Notes: a model not told the origin generated them from the sequence alone. DNA of 50,879 nt from an uncultured Thalassolituus sp. (GCA_913061435.1 CAJXUK010000020.1:1-50879), one strand, 5' to 3'; positions 35,014 through 45,472 are shown, counted from the first letter of the stretch. Translations and numbers: made by a program.

Positions 35014-35894
35014 GTGCCGGCAGTATCCAATAACAGATCAATGGCTTTACCTCTAGGAAAGCTGGCGCGCCAAGCAAGGGCGACAGTACGAGATGGCGCA
35101 GGGTTGGCAAAAGGCCGAGTAGTAATTAAGTTTGAGTCTAAATTACCGACAGCAGATTCTGGCAGCACAGTGATACCAAGGCCGGTGGCAACCATGTATT
35201 TTAAGGTTTCTAAAGAGCTGCCTTGGGTCACGCTGCCTACTTGACTGCCATTTTCGCGGCTTAGTGCGGGGCACATTTCAATCACTTGATCGCGAAAACA
35301 ATGGCCTTCTCCTAACAACAGTAAGTTTTGATCGGGTAGCATTTCGGGTTCAATAACTTGCAGAGCCGATAGCTCATGGTCTTTTGGCATTACCACGACA
35401 AACGACTCTTCGTAGAGAGGGCGAGTAATCACATCCGGCTCGTTAAATGGCAATGCAATAATAATAGCGTCTAATTCACCGTCTCGTAATTGGCGTCTTA
35501 ATACCGCGGTGTAGCTTTCTTCAATAAACAACGACATTGACGGTGCTTGCTGATGTATTTTAGGTACTAGTTGGGGAAATAAATAAGGCCCAATGGTAAA
35601 AATAGCGCCGACTTTTAAAGGGTTATTGAGTGGATCTTTGCCTGCATCGGCTAATTCTTTAAGTGTGCGTGCTTCACCTAATACCTTTTGCGCCTGCTGA
35701 ATAATCGTTTCACCCACTGGGGTAAGCGTCACTGCATTTTTGCTGCGCTCGAAAATGGCAATATCTAATTCGCCTTCTAGCTTCTTTACCGCTACGCTCA
35801 AGGTAGGTTGACTAACAAAACACTTTTCAGCCGCGCGGCCAAAGTGCCGTTCTTGAGAGAGGGTTACTATGTAGCGTAATTCGGTTAAAGTCAT
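34995..35894 (-). CDS. oxyR: Hydrogen-peroxide-sensing regulator OxyR
   Basis: A LysR-type regulator with a winged helix at 1-60 (ERHFGRAAEKCFVSQPTLSV). The peroxide-sensing cysteines are in the OxyR context GEGHCFRDQVIEMC, at Cys199 and Cys208, the exact numbering of E. coli OxyR. This separates it from other LysR proteins. It precedes and overlaps recG. A 7-base inverted repeat in its upstream region is a candidate autoregulatory site. No catalase or peroxiredoxin gene is nearby. Confidence 0.96.
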   Translation of the reverse strand: MTLTELRYIVTLSQERHFGRAAEKCFVSQPTLSVAVKKLEGELDIAIFERSKNAVTLTPVGETIIQQAQKVLGEARTLKELADAGKDPLNNPLKVGAIFTIGPYLFPQLVPKIHQQAPSMSLFIEESYTAVLRRQLRDGELDAIIIALPFNEPDVITRPLYEESFVVVMPKDHELSALQVIEPEMLPDQNLLLLGEGHCFRDQVIEMCPALSRENGSQVGSVTQGSSLETLKYMVATGLGITVLPESAVGNLDSNLITTRPFANPAPSRTVALAWRASFPRGKAIDLLLDTAGTCLIKH

Positions 35895-35922
35895 GGTGCC
35901 TCGGTAATCAAAATAAGCATTA

Positions 35923-35944
35923 GTGATTAGATTCAGTTAATCAC
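35923..35944. promoter_or_regulatory. Inverted repeat upstream of oxyR (operator candidate)
   Basis: GTGATTA (35923-35929) and TAATCAC (35938-35944) are perfect inverted arms around eight bases. It lies 29-50 bases before the oxyR ATG and in the divergent gap to the SDR gene. The spacing suits a LysR-type site, but it is not the ATAG-N7-CTAT array of classical OxyR sites. Confidence 0.4.
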
Positions 35945-36064
35945 AGCATGTGTTTTGATTTATATTAACTATTGCAAATAAGAATAGAAAGCCTGCCGGT
36001 GATGAAATGTGTTTAATTTATTAAGACATCATAAATTACCAGCAGTGCAAATAAGGAGTCGCAA

Positions 36065-36919
36065 ATGGCGCGAATTTTAATCGTTGGTGCAGGAGATATT
36101 GGCGGTCAGTTGGCAATTAAACTGGCTAATTCGGGTCATGATGTGTGGGCGATGCGACGCTCAGACGTTGAGCTTGGTAATGGCGTTAAAACATTACAAG
36201 GTGATGTTGCAGACGTTGAAACCTTATTGTGTATGCCAGATGATATTAATGTCGTGGTGTATAGCGTGGCGTCGCCAGTGTTTTCACAAGAGGGTTATCA
36301 TAAATATTATTATCGTGGCATTCGTCATTTACTTCATGCCTTAAAAGCGCAAGGGCAAAAGCCTGAACATGTATTCTTTACCTCCAGTACCAGTGTGTAT
36401 CATCAAATGGACGCGACCTGGGTGGATGAGGAAAGTACCACAGAACCTACCAGCTTTGCTGGCAAAGAATTGTTGCAAGCCGAGCAGGCTCTGGCCGAGG
36501 GCTATATTCCTGCAACGACGGTGCGTTTTCCAGGTATCTATGGCCCGGGTCGTAATCGGATGATTGAGCAAGCTCGCCAAGGTGGCTATTGTGATCCAAC
36601 CCCCGATGTGTGGACAAACCGCATACATCGTGATGACTGTGTTGGGGTATTAAGCTTTTTGATTGAAAAAGTGCTGTCCGGTGAAAAAATAGAAGCGGTC
36701 TATTTGGCTTGTGATTCTGAGCCTGCAACCTTGTTTGATGTATTAGAATGGATGAAAGATCGTATTGGCGAAGTTGAGCCAGATTACGATTTACCCGAAG
36801 CAACAAGACGCGCTAACAGACGCTGCAGTAATAAACGTTTAATCGATGCGGGCTATCAATTTAAATTTCATAATTACCAAGAAGGTTATGATTTTGTTTT
36901 AAAAGAAATGGGCTTGTAG
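36065..36919 (+). CDS. NAD(P)-dependent epimerase/SDR family protein (YeeZ-like)
   Basis: An extended-type short-chain dehydrogenase of 284 residues. The nucleotide-binding GAGDIGGQLA is at 7-16, and FFTSSTSVYH and VRFPGIYGPGRNRM mark the SDR core. The classical YxxxK pair is not obvious: the position after SSTSVYH is followed by an E-S-T-T-E-P segment and FAGKELLQAEQAL, as in YeeZ-type proteins. The substrate is unknown. AAGGAG lies about seven bases before the ATG. It is divergent from oxyR. Confidence 0.82.
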   Translation: MARILIVGAGDIGGQLAIKLANSGHDVWAMRRSDVELGNGVKTLQGDVADVETLLCMPDDINVVVYSVASPVFSQEGYHKYYYRGIRHLLHALKAQGQKPEHVFFTSSTSVYHQMDATWVDEESTTEPTSFAGKELLQAEQALAEGYIPATTVRFPGIYGPGRNRMIEQARQGGYCDPTPDVWTNRIHRDDCVGVLSFLIEKVLSGEKIEAVYLACDSEPATLFDVLEWMKDRIGEVEPDYDLPEATRRANRRCSNKRLIDAGYQFKFHNYQEGYDFVLKEMGL

Positions 36920-36953
36920 CAGCAAACCCATTGTGAGCATAAAGAGGCTCGTG

Positions 36954-37349
36954 TTAACCGCGAGCTTCTTCAAGCTCTAGGATCCCGTCCATTTCTACCG
37001 CAGCATCTTTGGGTAGTTGAGCCACACCAATAGCCGCACGGGCTGGGTAAGGTTGTTCGAAATACTCTGCCATCACCAAATTTACGGTTGCGAAATTACT
37101 AAGGTCAGTTAAGAAAATATTCAGTTTAGCAATATCTTGTAAGCTCCCACCTGCTGCTTCACAGACGGCCGTTAAGTTATCAAATACACGACGAATTTGC
37201 GCTTCTATGTTGCCGTTAACCATTTCCATAGTTTCTGGAACGAGAGGGATTTGGCCAGAAAGGTAAACCGTGTTGTTCACTTTAACTGCTTGCGAGTAGG
37301 TACCAATTGCTTGCGGTGCTTTATCGGTACTAATAATGACTTTGGCCAT
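36954..37349 (-). CDS. ridA: RidA family 2-iminobutanoate/2-iminopropanoate deaminase
   Basis: RidA hydrolyses reactive enamine/imine products of pyridoxal-phosphate enzymes. The 131-residue protein has the family blocks [54 protein letters not shown] and the conserved arginine in YPARAAIG that holds the substrate carboxylate. It follows spoT by 31 bases on the same strand, the usual order in this group. Confidence 0.94.
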   Translation of the reverse strand: MAKVIISTDKAPQAIGTYSQAVKVNNTVYLSGQIPLVPETMEMVNGNIEAQIRRVFDNLTAVCEAAGGSLQDIAKLNIFLTDLSNFATVNLVMAEYFEQPYPARAAIGVAQLPKDAAVEMDGILELEEARG

Positions 37350-37380
37350 AAAAAATCCTTAACGTGTGCTTATTAAATAG

Positions 37381-39507
37381 TTAGTTTTTAATGCGTACAA
37401 TTTTGTTTACACCACGGATGGTGCGCAAGCGTCGAATAACTCGGGCAAGGTGTTTGCGACCTTGTACGCTCAGCTGTATCTGGGTAACACTCAGCTTGGC
37501 ATCGCGGTCTTCGACACTAATACCTTCAATATTGGCGTCGGCCTGAGTAATGGCGGATGCCAGGTCGGCAACAACGCCTTTGCGGTTTTCTAGGTAAAGG
37601 CGTAATTCAACAGAGAATTCACTATTGATGTCTTTATCCCAGCTTAAAATGACGCACTTCTCTGGGTTGCCTTGAATATCTTGTACGTTTTTACAGGTCT
37701 CAGTATGAATCACTAAGCCCCGTCCAGAACTCACGTTACCCAAAATAGGGTCGCCAGGGATGGGGCTACAGCAGCGAGCAAAGCTTACCGCTAAACCTTC
37801 GGTGCCTTTAATGGCTAGTGGTGCATCATCACTTACGGACTCTAAATCAATATCGGTATCGCGGTTAGCGACCAGTAAGCGCCGTGCTACTAAAGAGGCC
37901 ATGCGGTTACCTAAGCCAATATCTTCTAAAATATCGTCAAATTCTAATAGAGAGGTTTCGTCTATTAATTGGTCTATGCGGTCTTGATCAACATCGTCAA
38001 TGGATTTATCAAGAGAAGCTAATGCTTTATGTAATAACCGTTCGCCTAAATTAATGGACTCGGAACGGCGTTGGTTTTTCAAGAAGTGACGAATATTTGA
38101 ACGTGCTTTGCCGGTAACCACAAAGCTTAACCAAGCAGGATTAGGCTGTGCTCCTGGTGCTGTGACAATCTGAACGGTTTGCCCATTTTGCAGCTTAGAG
38201 CTTAACGGTGCGAGTTGGCGATCGATGCGACAAGCAATGCACGAATTACCCACATCGGTATGAATAGCGTAAGCAAAATCAACCGTGGTGGAGCCTTTGG
38301 GTAATTCAAAAATACGGCCTTTGGGTGAGAATACATAAATCTCATCAGGGAATAGGTCAACTTTAACGTGTTCAATAAACTCAATCGGGCTGCCCGCACT
38401 CTGCTGCAGTTCCATCAAGTTTTGTACCCACTTTTGGGCACGTTGACTGCCGTTGGTATTGTTTTCGTTATTGCTATCGGATTTATATAGCCAATGAGAA
38501 GCGATACCATGATTCGCCATGGCATCCATTTCTTCGGTGCGGATTTGAATTTCAATCGGCACACCACTGATACCAATTAAGGTGGTGTGCAAGGATTGAT
38601 ATCCGTTGGTTTTGGGAATAGCAATGTAATCTTTAAAGCGCCCTGGAATAGGCTTGTATAAGTTATGCACTGCGCCCAGCACGCGATAGCACATATCAAC
38701 TGATTCTACGACGATACGAAAACCATAAACATCCAAAATCTCATTCAAAGACTTACGTTGAACCTTCATCTTGGAATAGATACTAAACATGTGCTTCTCA
38801 CGGCCTAGTACCCGTGAAGGCAGGTTCTCTTCTTTGAGTCGACTGCGCAAAGAGTTGGCTATTTTATCAACCAGTTCTTTGCGGTTACCGCGAGCGTTAG
38901 TAACGGCCTTGCGAATCATGCCCGAACGCATCGGGTACATGGCATCAAAGCACAGCTCTTCCATTTCGACACGAATGCTATTAAGGCCTAGGCGATGTGC
39001 AACGGGGGCGTAAATATCGAGTGTTTCACGGCCTATACGGCGGCGCTTATCGGGGCGTAGAGCACCCAGTGTGCGTAAATTATGTAAACGGTCTGCCAAC
39101 TTAACCAGCATTACTCGAATATCTTTAGCCATTGCCAGAATCATCTTTTGAAAATTCTCGGCTTGCTGTTCTTCTTTGCTCTCAAATTTAATGTGAGTCA
39201 ATTTACTCACGCCATCAACCAGCTCTGTGACGACATCACCAAACTGTTCAGACAAAGCGATTTTAGGTATGCCGGTATCTTCAATCACGTCGTGTAGCAT
39301 TGCCGCCATTAAGCTTTGATGATCAAGACGCATGCCAGCAAGAATATTAGCAACAGCTAAAGGGTGAATAATGTAGGGTTCACCACTGCGGCGACGTTGT
39401 CCTGTATGCGCTTGTTCGGCATAAAAATAGGCGCGTCGAACCTGATGAATTTGTTCGGTGGAGAGGTAAGTCGATAATCGGTCAGATAAGGCGTCGATAG
39501 TTGGCAC
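37381..39507 (-). CDS. spoT: Bifunctional (p)ppGpp synthetase/hydrolase SpoT
   Basis: SpoT makes and degrades ppGpp in the stringent response. The HD hydrolase motif is LHDVIEDTGI (71-80), so the hydrolase is intact. The synthetase region follows (KLADRLHNLRTLGAL, YRVLGAVHNLYKPIPGRFKDYIA split across two blocks), then a TGS domain (IYVFSPKGRIFELPKGSTTV) and a C-terminal ACT domain. The start is GTG, with CAGGT about seven bases upstream. It is in the gmk-rpoZ-spoT-ridA line-up. A hairpin precedes it. Confidence 0.96.
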   Translation of the reverse strand: MPTIDALSDRLSTYLSTEQIHQVRRAYFYAEQAHTGQRRRSGEPYIIHPLAVANILAGMRLDHQSLMAAMLHDVIEDTGIPKIALSEQFGDVVTELVDGVSKLTHIKFESKEEQQAENFQKMILAMAKDIRVMLVKLADRLHNLRTLGALRPDKRRRIGRETLDIYAPVAHRLGLNSIRVEMEELCFDAMYPMRSGMIRKAVTNARGNRKELVDKIANSLRSRLKEENLPSRVLGREKHMFSIYSKMKVQRKSLNEILDVYGFRIVVESVDMCYRVLGAVHNLYKPIPGRFKDYIAIPKTNGYQSLHTTLIGISGVPIEIQIRTEEMDAMANHGIASHWLYKSDSNNENNTNGSQRAQKWVQNLMELQQSAGSPIEFIEHVKVDLFPDEIYVFSPKGRIFELPKGSTTVDFAYAIHTDVGNSCIACRIDRQLAPLSSKLQNGQTVQIVTAPGAQPNPAWLSFVVTGKARSNIRHFLKNQRRSESINLGERLLHKALASLDKSIDDVDQDRIDQLIDETSLLEFDDILEDIGLGNRMASLVARRLLVANRDTDIDLESVSDDAPLAIKGTEGLAVSFARCCSPIPGDPILGNVSSGRGLVIHTETCKNVQDIQGNPEKCVILSWDKDINSEFSVELRLYLENRKGVVADLASAITQADANIEGISVEDRDAKLSVTQIQLSVQGRKHLARVIRRLRTIRGVNKIVRIKN

Positions 39508-39534
39508 GGGTGAGACCTGTGGTGATGAAAGTTC

Positions 39535-39563
39535 AAACCGAGCGAGAAATGCTCACTCGGTTT
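39535..39563 (-). other. Hairpin between rpoZ and spoT
   Basis: AAACCGAGCGAG (39535-39546), loop AAATG, CTCACTCGGTTT (39552-39563), one mismatch in 12. On the minus strand it is followed by TTTGAACTTTC, a weak U-tract. It lies between the rpoZ stop and the spoT start and may attenuate or process the transcript. Confidence 0.5.
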
Positions 39564-39624
39564 ACGATAGCCGAGAACCAGTACTAAAGTCTAGCTTCTC
39601 GTCTAACGCTATAACTCATAAAGC

Positions 39625-39846
39625 TTACTCTGCGTCAGCTTCTTCTTGTGCGCGCATCGTTTCGTTAGAAATTAAACCAGCAGCGATTTCACGTAAAGCA
39701 ATAACCGTTGGCTTATCGCCTTCGATATCAACTAAAGGTTCAGCACCTTGCACAGCAATTTGACGAGCGCGTTTGGTGGCCAACATGACCAATTCAAAAC
39801 GGTTATCAACGTTTTCTAGACAATCTTCAACGGTTACGCGAGCCAT
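39625..39846 (-). CDS. rpoZ: RNA polymerase omega subunit
   Basis: Omega stabilises the beta' subunit and forms one ppGpp binding site. The 73-residue protein begins [20 protein letters not shown] and continues [10 protein letters not shown], as in the family. AGGAA lies about eight bases before the ATG. It is placed between gmk and spoT, so the ppGpp-related genes are together. Confidence 0.97.
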   Translation of the reverse strand: MARVTVEDCLENVDNRFELVMLATKRARQIAVQGAEPLVDIEGDKPTVIALREIAAGLISNETMRAQEEADAE

Positions 39847-39983
39847 GGATTAGTTCCTGCGAGGTTACAAAATTAGGATTCTTTATCTGCGACAATTTCG
39901 CCACCGACATTAATGACCCCATAGTTTATCGAATGCGGGGCCATGATAGAAGCATTAGAATGATAAAGTTGGTTATTTTTTAA

Positions 39984-40631
39984 CTAATTGAGCAAATTTC
40001 CTAATAAATCACGCTGAATTTGGCTTTGCACTAAGGTTCTTTGCTTGCGTGCTAACACAATGGCACGTAATTGTTCTAAGGCTGTTGCAAAATCATCGTT
40101 GATAATTAAGTAATCGAATGCGCCGTAATGGCTCATTTCACTTTCGGCATCCTGCATGCGGCGATCAATAATATCTTGAGTGTCGGTGCCACGGCCGGTT
40201 AAGCGTTTTAATAATTCTTCGCGACTGGGCGGCAAAATAAACACGCTTACCATATGGGGCATTTGTTGGCGTATTTGCTCTGCACCTTGCCAGTCTATTT
40301 CTAAGATGACGTCACGTCCCGCTTGCAGCTCTTGCTCTACCCAAGCCTGAGAAGTGCCATAAAAGTTGTCAAATACTTGGGCGTGTTCTAAAAAAGCGCT
40401 TTCACCAATTAACTGCTGAAACGTTTCTTGGCTAACAAAATTGTAATCCTTGCCGTCAATTTCGCCCTCGCGTGGGGCGCGGGTAGTATGAGAAACAGAA
40501 ACACCAATGTCTGTGGTTTGTTCTAATAGCGCTTTTACTAAACTGGTTTTGCCTGCTCCAGAAGGTGCAGAGAACACATACAGAGTGCCAGTTAGGTCGC
40601 TATTAGAGGTTGGGGACGATGTATTTTGCAT
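39984..40631 (-). CDS. gmk: Guanylate kinase
   Basis: Gmk phosphorylates GMP to GDP. The P-loop is SAPSGAGKTS (21-30). The GMP-binding region has SVSHTTRAPREGEIDGKDYN, and EIDWQGAEQIRQQMPHMVSV is the usual core. A 10-residue Ser/Asn/Thr-rich N-terminal extension precedes the domain. The length is 215 residues. It is divergent from rph, 215 bases away. Confidence 0.96.
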   Translation of the reverse strand: MQNTSSPTSNSDLTGTLYVFSAPSGAGKTSLVKALLEQTTDIGVSVSHTTRAPREGEIDGKDYNFVSQETFQQLIGESAFLEHAQVFDNFYGTSQAWVEQELQAGRDVILEIDWQGAEQIRQQMPHMVSVFILPPSREELLKRLTGRGTDTQDIIDRRMQDAESEMSHYGAFDYLIINDDFATALEQLRAIVLARKQRTLVQSQIQRDLLGNLLN

Positions 40632-40806
40632 GGGTTTCTCAAGTTTGGTTGAAGCTTATTGTCTGGCGGCCATTTTAACCTGCTAATACCATTTCTGAAA
40701 ATGCGATATGACAATTACTCTATATTTATCGCGACAGAAGTAGCTCTGATTTAAAAGTCAGCGACTCTATTCACGATATTTTACCAACTCAAGAGCAAGA
40801 TACCGT

Positions 40807-40812
40807 TATAAT
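40807..40812 (+). promoter_or_regulatory. -10 element of rph
   Basis: A perfect TATAAT. It ends one base into an in-frame ATG at 40811, which argues that ATG is not the translation start. No convincing -35 hexamer is seen at the right spacing. Confidence 0.4.
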
Positions 40813-40846
40813 GCGACAGTTAAAAATTAATGCGGAGAAAGAATAT

Positions 40847-41569
40847 ATGAGACCTAGTGGACGCCAAGTTAACGAATTACGTGAAGTTCGTATCACTCGC
40901 AATTTTACCAAGCATGCTGAAGGGTCTGTTTTGGTTGAGTTTGGTGATACCAAAGTAATTTGTAACGCCAGTGTAGAAAAAGGTGTTCCTCGTTTCATGC
41001 GTGGTGAAGGCAAAGGCTGGGTAACGGGTGAATATGGCATGCTGCCTCGATCGACTGGCAACCGTATGATTCGTGAAGCAGCCAAAGGCAAGCAAACCGG
41101 TCGCACAGTAGAAATTTCTCGTTTAATTGGCCGTTGTTTACGTGCCGCCGTTGATATGAAAGCGTTGGGCGAATATACCATTCAGTTGGATTGTGATGTG
41201 ATTCAAGCAGATGGTGGTACGCGTACCGCAGCGATCACCGGCGCATTTGTTGCTCTACAAGATGCTGTAAATGGCTTAATTGCCGATGGTAAGGTTAAAA
41301 CCAACCCAATTAAAAGCCCAATTGCAGCAATATCGGTTGGTATTTATGAGGGCACTGCTGTGCTGGATTTAGATTATGCCGAGGATGCGGTTGCCGAGAC
41401 CGATCTTAATGTGATCATGACTGCAGCCGGTGGTTTTGTAGAGATTCAGGGTACGGCTGAGCAACAAGCATTTTCGCCAGACGAGTTAGCGGCCATGCTA
41501 GCGCTGGCTAAAGAAGGCATTGCGCAGTTGTGTGAAAAACAGCAAGTGGCTCTTGCAAGTGGCTCTTAA
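40847..41569 (+). CDS. rph: Ribonuclease PH
   Basis: RNase PH is a phosphorolytic 3'-5' exoribonuclease that trims tRNA precursors. The protein starts [20 protein letters not shown] and has the phosphate-binding and catalytic blocks [48 protein letters not shown] and [21 protein letters not shown] choose the ATG at 40847 (240 residues), with GGAG nine bases before; the ATG at 40811 lies in the promoter. crc and pyrE follow, as in Pseudomonas. Confidence 0.96.
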   Translation: MRPSGRQVNELREVRITRNFTKHAEGSVLVEFGDTKVICNASVEKGVPRFMRGEGKGWVTGEYGMLPRSTGNRMIREAAKGKQTGRTVEISRLIGRCLRAAVDMKALGEYTIQLDCDVIQADGGTRTAAITGAFVALQDAVNGLIADGKVKTNPIKSPIAAISVGIYEGTAVLDLDYAEDAVAETDLNVIMTAAGGFVEIQGTAEQQAFSPDELAAMLALAKEGIAQLCEKQQVALASGS

Positions 41570-41613
41570 CGGTTAGTAAGTCAACCGCTAACACGTTAAT
41601 CAGCCGATAAAAC

Positions 41614-41650
41614 AAAGCCCAAGCAGGTTAACTAAGCTTGGGCTTTTCTT
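41614..41650. terminator. Bidirectional terminator between rph and crc
   Basis: AAAGCCCAAGC (41614-41624) pairs with GCTTGGGCTTT (41636-41646), then TCTTT. The A-rich left side serves crc on the minus strand. Confidence 0.88.
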
Positions 41651-41660
41651 TGCAGTTAAA

Positions 41661-42434
41661 TTATTCGTCGTCAAACTCATATTCAACTAATACGGGGGCA
41701 TGACTACCAAACATTTTATTGCGCAATATTTTAGCTTCTACAACATATTGACGTAAATCTGGGGTGCAGATTTGGTAGTCAAAACGGAATCCTTCGTTAT
41801 TGCGTCGGCGAGCTTCTTCATTAGGCCAATAAGTAAACTGGTTTTCACCAAAGTTGGCTTCACGAAAAGCATCAACAAAACCCACAGGCCCAAAAGCTTG
41901 GTCAAGAAAAGCACGCTCTTCTAATAAAAAGCCCGGTTGATCCTGCTGCTGACGCCAATTGGCGACATCAATAGTTTTGTGTGCCGCTTCTAAGTTGCCA
42001 CAAAATATAAAATCACGACGTTTGCGGCGTGTTTTTTTAAGGTGACTTAAAAACTCTTGCTGAAATGCGAGCTTATCTTCCAAACTATGAAAAGCATCTT
42101 CCTTTGGGAAGAGAACGCTACCGATACTTACGTGTTCAAAATCGGCTTGAATGTAGCGACCCTGAAAATCACACTCGGGAAAGCCTAGCCCTGTCATAAT
42201 TGCTTTGGGCAATTCGCGGGTATAAATGGCGACACCTGAATAGTCGTCGGTTTCTCCTTCAAAGAAATAACCATTATATCCATCGGGATATAACACACTG
42301 TCGGGCAGTTTGTATTCTCTGTCTAGGGTGTTCTGGATGCACACAACATCCACTTGCTCTTCATTCAGCCATTCGAAGAGCCCTTGTTCAGCGGCATTTT
42401 TTAGGCCGTTAACGTGTAGGCTGATAATCCTCAT
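41661..42434 (-). CDS. crc: Catabolite repression control protein Crc
   Basis: Crc acts with Hfq on A-rich sites near start codons to block translation of catabolic genes. The fold is that of exonuclease III, but catalytic positions are lost: N35 in CIQNT where the nuclease has Glu, GNLE where it has GDxN, and SHAP in place of DHAP/DHCP; Asn9 is kept. The motif RRKRRDFIFCG matches Pseudomonas Crc (RRKRREYIYCG). Placement between rph and pyrE also matches. The ATG at 42434 (258 residues) has AGGA seven bases upstream; an in-frame extension to 42476 is unlikely. Generic annotation may call it exodeoxyribonuclease III. Confidence 0.88.
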   Translation of the reverse strand: MRIISLHVNGLKNAAEQGLFEWLNEEQVDVVCIQNTLDREYKLPDSVLYPDGYNGYFFEGETDDYSGVAIYTRELPKAIMTGLGFPECDFQGRYIQADFEHVSIGSVLFPKEDAFHSLEDKLAFQQEFLSHLKKTRRKRRDFIFCGNLEAAHKTIDVANWRQQQDQPGFLLEERAFLDQAFGPVGFVDAFREANFGENQFTYWPNEEARRRNNEGFRFDYQICTPDLRQYVVEAKILRNKMFGSHAPVLVEYEFDDE

Positions 42435-42551
42435 ACATGGTTCCTGCATCCTGAAGAGTGTATGATACCTGATCATTGAGGATCAGGGGTAATTTATGAT
42501 AAGGATTCTCTGCTACTACAATCATACTAGCAATATTTATTAAGGCTTTTT

Positions 42552-43196
42552 ATGCAAAAATATCAACGTGACTTTATTGAATTTGCCATTAAACAAGGTG
42601 TTTTGAAGTTTGGCGAGTTTACTCTTAAATCTGGGCGAGTAAGCCCCTACTTCTTTAACGCCGGATTGTTTAATACGGGTAAAGCCTTGGCAGAGATTGG
42701 CCGCTTTTATGCAGCTGCCCTTGAAGACGCTGGGGTTGAGTATGATGTTATTTTTGGCCCCGCGTACAAGGGTATTCCTTTAGCAACGACGTTAAGCGTA
42801 GCTCTTTTTGATCAATATGGAAAAGATGTCCCGTATGTTTTTAACCGTAAAGAAGCAAAAGCGCATGGCGAAGGCGGCACTTTGGTTGGTTCGGCGCTAG
42901 AAGGCCGAGTATTAATTGTTGATGACGTCATTACTGCAGGAACCGCTATTCGTGAAGTGATGTCGATGATAGAAGCCGCACCAGACGCTAAGCCAGCCGC
43001 AACCTTGATTGCCTTAGATCGCCAAGAAAAAGGCAAAGCAGAGGAGTCGGCAATTCAAGAAGTTGAACGTGATTATGGAATTCCTGTTATAAGTATTGTT
43101 ACATTAGAACAAGTATTGGCTTATGTAGCTGATCAGCCAGAATTAAAGCAGTACGCGACATCGATTGAAGCGTATCGCCAGCAATACGGAGTATAA
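42552..43196 (+). CDS. pyrE: Orotate phosphoribosyltransferase
   Basis: PyrE joins orotate and PRPP to form orotidine-5'-phosphate in pyrimidine synthesis. The PRPP-binding segment is [11 protein letters not shown] (122-132), and [18 protein letters not shown] and [13 protein letters not shown] are family blocks. The length of 214 residues is usual. It is divergent from crc; AAGG precedes the ATG. The DUF4124 gene starts two bases after its stop. Confidence 0.97.
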   Translation: MQKYQRDFIEFAIKQGVLKFGEFTLKSGRVSPYFFNAGLFNTGKALAEIGRFYAAALEDAGVEYDVIFGPAYKGIPLATTLSVALFDQYGKDVPYVFNRKEAKAHGEGGTLVGSALEGRVLIVDDVITAGTAIREVMSMIEAAPDAKPAATLIALDRQEKGKAEESAIQEVERDYGIPVISIVTLEQVLAYVADQPELKQYATSIEAYRQQYGV

Positions 43197-43198
43197 AT

Positions 43199-43846
43199 AT
43201 GAGGCTCGTAACGAGCGCTTTGATATTAGTTTTATTAAGTCCGATGGCTTTTGCGACAAAGTTATACCGCTTTAACGTAGATGGACAACAGGTCATTAAA
43301 GATCACGTTCCTCCAGAATACGCACAAATGGGGTATGAGGTATTAAATACCCAAGGCTTTGTTATTAAACGAGTAGAGCGCGCACCAACTGCAGCAGAAA
43401 TTGCTGCTGTTGCTGCTAAAAAAGCCATTGAAAAAGCGCGCTTAGAGCGTATTCGAGATCGCCGTAAGGCCGATCAAGCTTTGTTACGAGTTTATTCCAA
43501 GCCCGCTGATGTTGAACGTGCCCGTCAGCGCAAAATTGATAACATTGATGGTTATATTGGTTTACAGCAACGGCGTATTATTAATTTGACCGAGACGTTA
43601 GAGCGCGCCCAAGGGCAAGCTGCTAATTATGAGCGTTCTGGCAGTGATATTCCTGCCGCTTTACGTTTGGAAATTGCGCAACTGCAAAATCAAATCCGTG
43701 AAAGTCACGAAAATATTAAAGTGCGTAAAGCGGAGAAAATTGACAGCACCAAGGTGTTTGCTGCTGAGTACAGCCGCATGCAAATTTTGATGCGCTACCC
43801 GCCTGGCACTCTTGAGAGTGAAATACCGCTAGAGGAAGCCCCCTAG
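43199..43846 (+). CDS. DUF4124-domain secreted protein with coiled coil
   Basis: A signal peptide (MRLVTSALILVLLSPMAFA) is followed by a DUF4124-type segment (KLYRFNVDGQQVIKDHVPPE, with the consensus Y-hydrophobic-D-G pattern). A long charged helix follows (about 60-110), and a second coiled-coil region (about 115-185) is rich in Arg, Glu and Gln. The protein is probably periplasmic. It is tightly coupled to pyrE but has no evident link to nucleotide synthesis. Function unknown. Confidence 0.75.
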   Translation: MRLVTSALILVLLSPMAFATKLYRFNVDGQQVIKDHVPPEYAQMGYEVLNTQGFVIKRVERAPTAAEIAAVAAKKAIEKARLERIRDRRKADQALLRVYSKPADVERARQRKIDNIDGYIGLQQRRIINLTETLERAQGQAANYERSGSDIPAALRLEIAQLQNQIRESHENIKVRKAEKIDSTKVFAAEYSRMQILMRYPPGTLESEIPLEEAP

Positions 43847-43887
43847 CAGAAATGTGTCAGCCACAAACTTATTAGTGAGTTCTGCTG

Positions 43888-44493
43888 CTAACCCAGGTTA
43901 CGCAGCAAATTTTGGCTAACCAGCTGCCACTGCTCGGGCCAATATTGAGTGGGTTTAACGTTAAATTCAGTGCGCACATATTGACGAATACGCCCTTCGA
44001 TAAGAGCAGTCAGCAAGTTAGCAGTTGGTGATAAAGGTACGCAGGTAACTTTTTGCTCACGCAACTCGGCTTCTCTTAGTATTTGTTTAAATTGAGTTTC
44101 TAGGCGTTCAAAAAACTGTCGCACACGCTGACGCAAGCGGTCTGTTTCTCCGGCCAGTGCGTCTCCGGCTAAAATACGACACATGCCAGGGTTTTTTTCG
44201 GCAAATGTTAAAACCAATGTGATGGTTTTGTCGCAGCGTACTTCGGCTTCAGAAAAATCCTGCAGAATGCGGCTGGTTCGAGAAAACACCGCATCTTCAA
44301 TAAATTCGATTAAGCCTTCAAACATTTTTGCTTTGCTGGGGAAGTGACGATACAGAGCCGCCTCTGAAACCCCCACAGTTTTAGCAATATTTGCAGTAGT
44401 AATTTTACTGCCTGGGTCGGATTCCAGCATGTGTACTACAGCTTGTAGTATTTGATCACGACGGGAAATTTTGACTTCCGTTTCACTCATCAT
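43888..44493 (-). CDS. slmA: Nucleoid occlusion factor SlmA
   Basis: A TetR-type protein that binds DNA and stops FtsZ rings from closing over the nucleoid. The helix-turn-helix is ITTANIAKTVGVSEAALYRH with FPSKAKMFEGLIEFIEDAVF after it, the exact SlmA pattern. LTFAEKNPGMCRILAGDALA and LIEGRIRQYVRTEFN fit the C-terminal domain. Two ATGs are adjacent (44493 and 44490). It lies ten bases downstream of argB, the common order in this group. Confidence 0.94.
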   Translation of the reverse strand: MMSETEVKISRRDQILQAVVHMLESDPGSKITTANIAKTVGVSEAALYRHFPSKAKMFEGLIEFIEDAVFSRTSRILQDFSEAEVRCDKTITLVLTFAEKNPGMCRILAGDALAGETDRLRQRVRQFFERLETQFKQILREAELREQKVTCVPLSPTANLLTALIEGRIRQYVRTEFNVKPTQYWPEQWQLVSQNLLRNLG

Positions 44494-44503
44494 ATTGTCT
44501 CAA

Positions 44504-45472
<969 letters not shown>

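Noticed and set aside
36920..36965. A hairpin (GGCTCG...CGAGCTT) between the SDR gene and ridA as a terminator
   Set aside because: The stem is short and runs into the ridA coding end, with no T-run on either strand.
40811..40846. An earlier ATG start for rph
   Set aside because: It overlaps a perfect TATAAT, and a good GGAG site precedes the ATG at 40847, where the family N-terminus begins.
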